Of a stretch of 64,000 bases of DNA, positions 61,401 to 64,000 are shown piece by piece (position 1 is the first letter of the stretch; every line of letters begins with the position of its first letter). The position numbers and the translations under genes are program-made. The notes under the pieces are model-generated. The model had not been told where the DNA came from, did no database searches, and saw only the letters and a list, made by a program, of their open reading frames with translations. This DNA comes from Hymenolepis diminuta (taxonomy: Eukaryota > Platyhelminthes > Cestoda > Cyclophyllidea > Hymenolepididae). The DNA lies in NCBI GenBank assembly GCA_900708905.1, contig CAADRB010000045.1:445065-509064 (forward strand), written 5' to 3'.

Positions 61401-64000
61401 AGCTCGGTGAGTAAAATAGTATCGTGTTGGTGCAGCAGTTAACGAGCTCGTCCACATATTCAACGATTACGGGTTTGATGGCTATCGATGCACATCTAGT
61501 GAACAAAGAGATCAAACGAAATGGTTAAATCTGATGAGTGTTGGAAAGTGCTTTCCCATATTTGTTTGGGAGTTATTAAAATGGTAAGCATTTTTGGAGC
61601 GCGTGAGATTTTGCCTTTCGCATGCTATAAATAACGGAATAAAATGGAACTATCGAATCGTGAGTCTAATAAGGGACATCAAATGCTGGCTTCAGGAAAG
61701 GACTGCTTATCACAAACGAGGGAAAAGAGACGAACAACGTCTCTTATACATAGATTGGGTAAATGAAATATTTATAATATGCGAACAGATATCACGCATT
61801 AGCTTATCTCGGTTGAGTGTTCAGTGTGCTCATCTGTCAAGTCGGAGGTCACGAAATCAACGCTCACCTGTGCACATCCAGTGGTCAGCTCCTTTCGTTG
61901 ATTCTGACCGACAAGAGGGGCAGTAGAATACGAGTTTTTTACAACAATTGCTTCAGAATACCTTCCCTTTATCCTAGGTAAGTATTGATAACGTTTCCTC
62001 TAAATGATCAGGAAACCTTTTTTCCTAATCGGATTTGAGAGTTATTCTAAGAGAAAGAGCTTACTAGGTCTCTCTAGACTACCGAAGAGTAAAGAATGCT
62101 GACTTAAATCATTAAGCGAAGTGGGATGGATGGTAATTTGGTCGAACAAGGCAGTCAGTGATAAGCTGGGATCGAGGTCACTTAAGGACATAACTTCGCA
62201 AATAATAACTAATAAAAGTAAATTTAATCATTTGAGCCTTAACAGCTGATTGGTTTATTATTAATCTCTTTTCGTAATTATAGACTCCTGGAAGTCCTGC
62301 TTCTCGAGCACCAGTTTTGCGTCCTGGTGATGTAATTCTAGAAGTTGATGGTTTAGACGTCCATAAAGCCTCTTCTAACGATGTAATGGCTATACTCAAG
62401 GTAAGATCTACCATTTTTACTTTGTAGACCTATGTATGTATATCGCCTGTCTAATCTCATGTAAATTACAGCAATGTTCAACCCACGTTCTGCTGAAAAC
62501 AGGCCTTCTAAAGCCCCCAAGTGGTCATCCAAGTAAGTCACTGTTCGCCTACTACTTAAATCACGTATCAATAGGTTGGTTTAATCATTTTCAATCTTCC
62601 ACTGCCCACCCTCACCTGATTCAGGCAAATCCAAATAACCACCCCCCTTCCTTGCATGTAATCTTTTCTAATAACCTCTTGTACAGAGAATAGCATACCC
62701 CTCTGTCTCTCAATTGTAAATTAACAATCTCCTATCCATTCTACCTTGTCCACTGTGGACGATTTGTTTCATGCAAGTTTTTTCGCCTGAAAGTATCCGA
62801 ACCTGGAAGTAAGCATGTTATTTCTGTTGTGGCATGGATTAACCTAATTCACTCATTGTTGTTATAAAGTTAATTAGGTCATTCAGATATGGTCTCATTA
62901 AAGCTTTAGTACCTTAAGAGCTGCGTTGTTTACTTTTCTCATGCAAATAAGCACGTTGATTCATCACCAAAATGACGTCATTTAAGCATGTGTCTTGCAT
63001 AAAATAACTGTTATCTTTAAAGTTGCTAAATGTTATTTTTTGCTAATCCTTGTGCCTTTTGTTCAATAAGTTCCTCGACTGCGGCTATTCACTGTGTTGC
63101 TCACGAACCCAGCAAAGACTTCCCCGAAGAAAGTCATGGAAATGTCAGTTTCTGCACCTGTCCTGCGTGTCCTTGAACAACAAGCAGTATCAGGTCGTGA
63201 ACCACCCAGCATTTTCGGTTTAATCTTTCGTCAAGCGTCAGGAAGTGAAAGCTTGTACGCCCCAGGAAGCCTCATTATTGAAAGTATCCATCCAGGCTCT
63301 GCCGCTGCACGTTGTGGAATGCTACAGGTAGCCTACTCAAATCCATCTAATAAGTAGTATCGCCATCAGGTTTAATGATGCATTTTTTCTGCTTTGCACA
63401 GGTTGGTGATCGATTGCTAGGCATCGATCGGGAGCCAGTGGGTTGGTTAACAATTGACGATCTCCACAAATTCTCTCAAAACTTTGATAACCTCACATTT
63501 GATTTCGGTCGTCTTCCTCCTTATAAATCTGCCGTCACCTCCAACAAATCCTCCTTATTTCAATTAGATAATCTAGACTACTCCCCCGCGCCTTCACCTA
63601 GAGCCCTACCAACTGTCAAAGAAACCGATGAGATTACTCCAGTAACGGCGACTAGTCCGCTGTCTGTTGTAGTGGAGAGTACGAACGTACCCACTACTGA
63701 AAAGTCACCTTCATCAGTAAAGAATCTTACTGCGAAGTTCAGTGCGGCAGTTAAGGTTAATACGGACAACGGTATTGATGAAGATGATGAGAAGGATGAT
63801 GGCAACTTTAGAGTGCGACAAATTCAATTACTACTCCCACCACGAGATGCTGAAAATGCTAAATTGGGTTTCACACTTCAGGCCGTCCACAACTCAGGCT
63901 CATGTCAGAGAGTCATTGATCTTGTACCCGGATCAGCTGCCGCCGTCTCTGGGCTACGCGTTGGTGATCGAATTATTGGTTTTGAGGATCGTCTTCTCTC
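28312..64000 (+). CDS. MPDZ: Multiple PDZ domain scaffold, MPDZ/MUPP1 orthologue (partial, 34 exons)
   Basis: The visible exons join in phase into about 2466 codons and run off the right edge; the start is not certain. MPDZ (MUPP1) is a scaffold at tight or septate junctions and apical membranes that gathers receptors, channels and adhesion proteins through PDZ domains. Twelve PDZ domains match human MPDZ PDZ2-PDZ13 in order (recalled sequences). Approximate visible residues: PDZ2 8-122 (GLGFGLLGN), PDZ3 242-342 (GLGLNIVGY), PDZ4 549-672 (LGFSLIGS), PDZ5 794-925 (FGFSISSY), PDZ6 1199-1290 (PLGCEL), PDZ7 1349-1450, PDZ8 1690-1800 (GLGIRLVGH), PDZ9 1845-1950 (GGLGLFLV), PDZ10 1985-2090 ([11 protein letters not shown]), PDZ11 2090-2178, PDZ12 2188-2312, PDZ13 from 2404, cut. 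Linker landmarks also match: [13 protein letters not shown] (human KWQRIMGINYEI) and [11 protein letters not shown] (human YSWKNIRERY). Linkers are longer than in vertebrates and Ser- or Pro-rich. Confidence 0.9.
28450..31981 (+). other. MPDZ intron (3.5 kb)
   Basis: Very AT-rich. It contains the second copy of the dispersed repeat (29241-29316) and no coding signal that I can support; the 30016-30237 minus ORF is low-complexity. Confidence 0.6.
29241..29316 (+). repeat. Dispersed repeat, copy 2
   Basis: Matches 14301-14378 on the same strand; the shared end is TGTGCCTTAATAAAGATCTT followed by TTTAGACCAC. It carries an exact AATAAA. Upstream similarity fades quickly. Confidence 0.5.
31982..32295 (+). 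CDS. MPDZ: MPDZ exon b: second half of PDZ2-equivalent
   Basis: Acceptor TTTTTCCCTAG at 31981. [20 protein letters not shown] and VARLLRQTA complete the fold. A Ser/Thr/Ala-rich insertion of about 30 residues (81-113) precedes the last strand VSLLVARPA. Donor GTAAAT at 32296, phase 2. Confidence 0.85.
32296..38037 (+). other. MPDZ intron (5.7 kb)
   Basis: Large AT-rich intron. A GC-richer island at about 34230-34400 contains a heat-shock element and CCAAT box. Several ORFs of 65-100 codons (33444-33746, 33875-34132, 35825-36061) have no recognisable domain. The TAAGTAG motif stands at 38015-38021, 16 nt before the acceptor. Confidence 0.6.
34288..34360 (+). promoter_or_regulatory. Heat-shock element plus CCAAT box (intronic)
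   Basis: GAACATTCTGGAA at 34288-34300 is a perfect three-unit heat-shock element (GAAnnTTCnnGAA). It lies in a CpG-containing patch (CTCGCGCGTG, GTGCGCACGT, AAGCGCGGAT). A forward CCAAT box stands at 34351-34355. Function is not shown; it could belong to an internal promoter or to a repeat. Confidence 0.35.
38038..38408 (+). CDS. MPDZ: MPDZ exon c: Pro-rich linker and start of PDZ3-equivalent
   Basis: Acceptor AATTTCAG at 38037. The linker has runs [14 protein letters not shown] (about residues 194-207), possible SH3/WW/EVH1 ligands, then an acidic stretch and VEFSVILKK with loop [10 protein letters not shown]. Donor GTAAGT at 38409, phase 1. Confidence 0.85.
38476..38564 (+). CDS. MPDZ: MPDZ exon d: middle of PDZ3-equivalent
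   Basis: Intron of 67 bp before it. [17 protein letters not shown] and [11 protein letters not shown] correspond to human GIFVKSITKSSAVEHDGRIQ. Donor GTAAAA at 38565, phase 0. Confidence 0.85.
39520..39652 (+). CDS. MPDZ: MPDZ exon e: end of PDZ3-equivalent
   Basis: Acceptor TTTACTAG at 39519. [20 protein letters not shown] gives the VNG turn and the helix that follows; VHLTFLRH is the last strand. Donor GTGAGT at 39653, phase 1. Confidence 0.85.
39828..40352 (+). CDS. MPDZ: MPDZ exon f: linker between PDZ3 and PDZ4
   Basis: The phase-correct acceptor is the AG at 39826-39827; the AG at 39819-39820 would lead to an in-frame TGA. The linker starts strongly basic ([19 protein letters not shown]), then becomes acidic and Ser-rich. 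Donor GTAAAA at 40353, phase 1. Confidence 0.75.
41648..41727 (+). CDS. MPDZ: MPDZ exon g: conserved pre-PDZ4 motif
   Basis: Acceptor TTTTTTCAG at 41647. Only 80 nt, too short for a long ORF, yet [14 protein letters not shown] matches the conserved human segment just before PDZ4 (KWQRIMGINYEI). Donor GTAAGT at 41728, phase 0. Confidence 0.85.
41728..44437 (+). other. MPDZ intron (2.7 kb)
   Basis: AT-rich. An 81-codon minus-strand ORF (43547-43792) with balanced composition is unexplained. TAAGTAG at 44413-44419 lies 18 nt before the acceptor. Confidence 0.5.
43547..43792 (-). other. Unidentified antisense ORF in an MPDZ intron
   Basis: 81 codons with mixed, soluble composition, rich in Arg, Lys and Leu. 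No domain recognised, no splice partners evident. It could be a decayed repeat ORF or chance. Confidence 0.15.
44438..44704 (+). CDS. MPDZ: MPDZ exon h: first half of PDZ4-equivalent
   Basis: Acceptor CTCCTTTAG at 44437. [20 protein letters not shown], an inserted linker (about 40 residues, Pro/Glu-rich), then [15 protein letters not shown] and LRPGDELLQ, as human HHFIRSVLPEGPVGHSG. Donor GTACGT at 44705, phase 0. Confidence 0.85.
44705..50379 (+). other. MPDZ intron (5.7 kb)
   Basis: AT-rich; holds a tRNA-like SINE relic at about 48310-48420. The minus ORFs 45543-45791 and 49212-49532 match nothing I know. Nothing else is supported. Confidence 0.55.
48310..48420 (-). repeat. tRNA-derived SINE relic
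   Basis: On the minus strand TGGCGCATTGGTC (complement of 48402-48414) resembles an A-box, and GGATTCAATTCC (complement of 48360-48371) resembles a B-box with substitutions, spaced about 30-40 nt apart as in tRNA genes. No proper acceptor stem, so a SINE head rather than a tRNA. Confidence 0.45.
50380..50751 (+). CDS. MPDZ: MPDZ exon i: end of PDZ4-equivalent and linker
   Basis: Acceptor TACATTTAG at 50379. [20 protein letters not shown] and IELVVARP finish the PDZ fold (human VNGINLLGENHQDVVN). A Gly/Ser-rich linker follows. Donor GTACTT at 50752, phase 0. Confidence 0.85.
50819..51007 (+). CDS. MPDZ: MPDZ exon j: linker and start of PDZ5-equivalent
   Basis: Intron of 67 bp before it; the frame starting GGA CAA is open, the other has a [23 protein letters not shown] matches human LWSPEVKIVELVKD and the GFSI loop. 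Donor GTATAA at 51008, phase 0. Confidence 0.85.
51008..51347 (+). other. MPDZ intron with perfect inverted repeat
   Basis: Starts GTATAA. Positions 51017-51036 form a perfect 9-bp inverted repeat with a 2-nt spacer (CTACTTATA, AA, TATAAGTAG), 10 nt after the donor; its right arm is the recurrent TATAAGTAG motif. Confidence 0.7.
51348..51356 (+). CDS. MPDZ: MPDZ exon k: candidate 9-nt microexon
   Basis: ACCCTTAAG (Thr-Leu-Lys) stands between acceptor CTGAATTTCAG and donor GTATGA, phase 0 on both sides. It would extend the PDZ5-equivalent after SISSYDE, where human MPDZ has a longer strand-loop (SILDYQDPLDPT). Skipping it keeps the frame, so it may be alternative. Confidence 0.5.
52144..52596 (+). 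CDS. MPDZ: MPDZ exon l: PDZ5-equivalent core with basic Ser-rich insertion
   Basis: Acceptor TATTCCTAG at 52143. After [14 protein letters not shown] comes an Arg/Ser-rich insertion of about 45 residues ([25 protein letters not shown]). [17 protein letters not shown] and [15 protein letters not shown] then complete the PDZ. Donor GTAAAA at 52597, phase 0. Confidence 0.85.
52745..53284 (+). CDS. MPDZ: MPDZ exon m: long linker exon between PDZ5 and PDZ6
   Basis: 180 codons, phase 0 at both ends (acceptor AATCAACAG, donor GTCAGC). It has no PDZ signature. It opens with a hydrophobic part ([19 protein letters not shown]) and ends in an acidic stretch ([28 protein letters not shown]). I know no counterpart in vertebrate MPDZ beyond an acidic linker at this place. 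Confidence 0.75.
53702..53734 (+). CDS. MPDZ: MPDZ exon n: 33-nt exon
   Basis: Eleven codons ([11 protein letters not shown]) between acceptor CCTTTACTAG and a strong donor GTAAGTAG. Phase 0 on both sides, so removable without frameshift. Confidence 0.6.
54313..54350 (+). other. Candidate poison exon (38 nt)
   Basis: Acceptor ATCTTTTTGCAG at 54312 and donor GTAAGTTAAC at 54351 frame a 38-nt segment. Read in the incoming phase 0 it gives CCA AAA TGA, a stop at once. If included it would truncate the scaffold. Motif-based only. Confidence 0.3.
54691..54823 (+). CDS. MPDZ: MPDZ exon o: linker and start of PDZ6-equivalent
   Basis: Acceptor TCTGTTTTAG at 54690. [15 protein letters not shown] leads to [14 protein letters not shown] (human EKTITIIKGNSSLG). 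Donor GTAAGT at 54824, phase 1. Confidence 0.85.
54897..55098 (+). CDS. MPDZ: MPDZ exon p: PDZ6-equivalent core
   Basis: Intron of 73 bp before it. The loop is [13 protein letters not shown], an atypical [42 protein letters not shown] match human IINGGAI and ISVTNAQA features. Donor GTTCGT at 55099, phase 2. Confidence 0.85.
55172..55294 (+). CDS. MPDZ: MPDZ exon q: end of PDZ6-equivalent and linker
   Basis: Acceptor TTTCTTTTCAG at 55171. [18 protein letters not shown], as human KITYVPAEHLEEF, then an acidic to basic linker. Donor GTAAGT at 55295, phase 2. Confidence 0.85.
55376..55533 (+). CDS. MPDZ: MPDZ exon r: linker and start of PDZ7-equivalent
   Basis: Acceptor TTTTCTACAG at 55375. 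[13 protein letters not shown] matches human SNWNQPRRVELWR; the loop is WGLSITG. Donor GTAAGT at 55534, phase 1. Confidence 0.85.
55610..55755 (+). CDS. MPDZ: MPDZ exon s: PDZ7-equivalent middle
   Basis: Intron of 76 bp before it, with TTTAAGTAG 20 nt before the exon. [20 protein letters not shown] and PGDIIIG. Donor GTAAGT at 55756, phase 0. Confidence 0.85.
55868..56161 (+). CDS. MPDZ: MPDZ exon t: PDZ7-equivalent end and linker
   Basis: Acceptor TATCATTTAG at 55867. [20 protein letters not shown], then a Ser/acidic insertion (SSSSEEEEW) before the hydrophobic last strand [10 protein letters not shown] Ser/Pro-rich linker follows. Donor GTATGT at 56162, phase 0. Confidence 0.8.
56900..57013 (+). 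CDS. MPDZ: MPDZ exon u: linker exon
   Basis: Acceptor CTCCTTCAG at 56899, 38 codons ([19 protein letters not shown]...), donor GTAAGC at 57014. Phase 0 on both sides; found from splice signals and phase rather than homology. Confidence 0.6.
57014..58333 (+). other. MPDZ intron (1.3 kb)
   Basis: AT-rich, no coding or repeat signal that I can support. Confidence 0.55.
58334..58667 (+). CDS. MPDZ: MPDZ exon v: Pro-rich linker before PDZ8-equivalent
   Basis: Acceptor TTATCCCAG at 58333. Pro-rich ([19 protein letters not shown]), ending [16 protein letters not shown], which matches the human linker YSWKNIRERYGTLTG just before PDZ8. Donor GTAAGT at 58668, phase 1. Confidence 0.85.
58846..59028 (-). 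other. Unidentified antisense ORF in an MPDZ intron
   Basis: Sixty codons of quite protein-like composition on the minus strand ([18 protein letters not shown], then [17 protein letters not shown]). The frame is open ten codons further upstream to a TAG. Family not recognised; it may be a transposon-derived fragment. Confidence 0.25.
59166..59413 (+). CDS. MPDZ: MPDZ exon w: PDZ8-equivalent, first part
   Basis: Acceptor TTTTACTTCAG at 59165. [11 protein letters not shown], an acidic insertion, then [20 protein letters not shown] (human SGLGLSLAGNKDRSRMSVF). LQVTDEIVQ. Donor GTACTG at 59414, phase 0. Confidence 0.85.
59489..59722 (+). CDS. MPDZ: MPDZ exon x: PDZ8-equivalent end and linker
   Basis: Intron of 75 bp before it that happens to be open in frame. 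[18 protein letters not shown] and KIFLVIRHN end the fold. Donor GTAAGA at 59723, phase 0. Confidence 0.85.
59791..59868 (+). CDS. MPDZ: MPDZ exon y: start of PDZ9-equivalent
   Basis: 26 codons after acceptor CCGTTTCAG, ending [10 protein letters not shown], the first strand. Donor GTATGT at 59869, phase 0. Intron downstream is 42 bp. Confidence 0.8.
59911..60012 (+). CDS. MPDZ: MPDZ exon z: PDZ9-equivalent binding loop
   Basis: 34 codons: [12 protein letters not shown] (human KDQGGLGIAIS), then [16 protein letters not shown]. Donor GTAATT at 60013, phase 0. Confidence 0.85.
60098..60169 (+). CDS. MPDZ: MPDZ exon aa: Lys-rich insertion exon inside PDZ9-equivalent
   Basis: 72 nt, phase 0 both sides, acceptor CTGCTATGCAG, donor GTGAGC. 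It encodes a strongly basic 24-residue segment ([17 protein letters not shown]) between SPAGM and [11 protein letters not shown], where other PDZ domains need only a short turn. It may be a cassette. Confidence 0.65.
60297..60599 (+). CDS. MPDZ: MPDZ exon ab: end of PDZ9 and start of PDZ10-equivalent
   Basis: Acceptor TTCTTTAAAG at 60296. [19 protein letters not shown] and MVNLRFARA, short linker, then [20 protein letters not shown] (human GCETTIEISKGRTGLGLSIV). Donor GTTAGT at 60600, phase 0. Confidence 0.85.
60675..60806 (+). CDS. MPDZ: MPDZ exon ac: PDZ10-equivalent middle
   Basis: Intron of 75 bp before it. [20 protein letters not shown] and [17 protein letters not shown] (human ILEVNGIDLRKATHDEA). 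Donor GTATAT at 60807, phase 0. Confidence 0.9.
60878..61057 (+). CDS. MPDZ: MPDZ exon ad: PDZ10 end and PDZ11-equivalent start
   Basis: Acceptor TATTTTTAG at 60877. [16 protein letters not shown] ends PDZ10; [20 protein letters not shown] starts PDZ11. Donor GTACGT at 61058, phase 0. Confidence 0.85.
61424..61482 (+). repeat. tRNA-like SINE head
   Basis: TTGGTGCAGCAGTTAACGAG (A-box-like) is followed about 30 nt later by GGGTTTGATGGC (B-box-like). Degenerate. Confidence 0.3.
61812..61870 (+). repeat. tRNA-like SINE head
   Basis: GAGTGTTCAGTGTGCTCATC and then TCAAGTCGGAGGTCACGAAA; the second part is nearly the same as the segment at about 9533-9551 in INTS5 intron 9. Confidence 0.35.
62284..62400 (+). 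CDS. MPDZ: MPDZ exon ae: PDZ11-equivalent middle
   Basis: Acceptor GTAATTATAG at 62283, 39 codons: [35 protein letters not shown]. Donor GTAAGA at 62401, phase 0. Confidence 0.85.
62472..62532 (+). CDS. MPDZ: MPDZ exon af: PDZ11-equivalent last strand
   Basis: Acceptor TAAATTACAG at 62471; [15 protein letters not shown] matches human KCSLGTVTLEVGRIK. Donor GTAAGT at 62533, phase 1. Confidence 0.8.
63071..63327 (+). CDS. MPDZ: MPDZ exon ag: PDZ12-equivalent first part
   Basis: Acceptor TTCAATAAG at 63070; phase completes ATT ([11 protein letters not shown]). An insertion of about 35 residues separates the first strand from [20 protein letters not shown]. Then [18 protein letters not shown]. 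Donor GTAGCC at 63328, phase 0. Confidence 0.8.
63402..64000 (+). CDS. MPDZ: MPDZ exon ah: PDZ12 end, linker and PDZ13-equivalent (cut by window)
   Basis: Acceptor CTTTGCACAG at 63401. [20 protein letters not shown] ends PDZ12. A Ser/Thr linker and acidic patch ([10 protein letters not shown]) lead to [40 protein letters not shown] of the next PDZ. The exon runs past 64000. Confidence 0.85.

Larger units (their letters stand above)
61058..62283 (+). other. MPDZ intron with tRNA-like repeats
   Basis: 1.2-kb intron between two parts of PDZ11. It contains tRNA-like segments near 61424-61482 and 61812-61870 on the + strand. The 110-codon ORF at 61594-61926 covers the second one and is best read as repeat, not gene. 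Confidence 0.5.

Noticed and set aside
61594..61926. 110-codon ORF as a nested gene
   Set aside because: It spans a tRNA-like repeat inside an intron and lacks any recognisable domain.
37981..63401. TAAGTAG as the ordinary branch-point sequence
   Set aside because: Seven of the copies lie close to the donor rather than the acceptor, and other branch-like sequences (for example GCTTAAC near 59461) are present closer to the acceptor.
1..64000. CRISPR arrays, operons, bacterial signals, rRNA or intact tRNA genes
   Set aside because: None found; gene structure is plainly that of a spliced eukaryotic genome.

Overview
This is a eukaryotic (invertebrate animal) genomic segment, AT-rich, holding two large multi-exon protein genes in head-to-tail order on the + strand. 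They are separated by about 17 kb with no convincing gene and interspersed with old transposon relics. The very divergent Integrator subunit, the mix of short introns (44-110 bp) with multi-kilobase ones, and the AT richness make a parasitic flatworm (possibly a tapeworm) my best guess. That is inference: no rRNA or mitochondrial marker is present to prove it.

Layout. 1-653: upstream flank of gene 1. 654-10914: a complete 11-exon gene for Integrator complex subunit 5 (INTS5), 1340 codons, every splice phase consistent, colinear with human INTS5 from the N-terminal motif to the last helices. Its first intron carries a dead full-length mariner element (1524-2834, TA target duplication, matching terminal inverted repeats). 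Its third intron contains a 50-N assembly gap (4231-4280). 10915-28311: intergenic, with a degenerate Ty3/gypsy pol on the minus strand (about 17905-19985), one copy of a small dispersed repeat (14301), tRNA-like SINE relics, and a doubtful exon cluster (22276-22558). 28312-64000 (running off the window): a 34-exon stretch, about 2466 codons, of a giant multi-PDZ scaffold orthologous to MPDZ/MUPP1 (PATJ relative). The 12 PDZ domains match human MPDZ PDZ2 to PDZ13 in order, and the last is cut by the window edge.

The two genes have no evident joint function. INTS5 is a helical scaffold subunit of the nuclear Integrator complex (snRNA 3' processing and promoter-proximal termination). MPDZ is a cytoplasmic, membrane-associated scaffold at junctions and apical membranes.

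Most interesting signals: (1) a recurrent heptamer TAAGTAG, usually T(T/A)TAAGTAG, in many introns of the MPDZ gene, on the sense strand and at two fixed distances from splice sites (17-35 nt after a donor, or 16-20 nt before an acceptor); (2) a 9-nt microexon, other tiny symmetric exons and a possible poison exon in the same gene; (3) lineage-specific basic or Ser/Thr-rich insertions inside PDZ folds; (4) the L27 and PDZ1 part of MPDZ, which I cannot find although INTS5 limits where it could be, together with a candidate short first exon ending exactly at an ATG; (5) a perfect heat-shock element next to a CCAAT box inside an MPDZ intron. Comparisons with human proteins are from memory of those sequences, not from a search.
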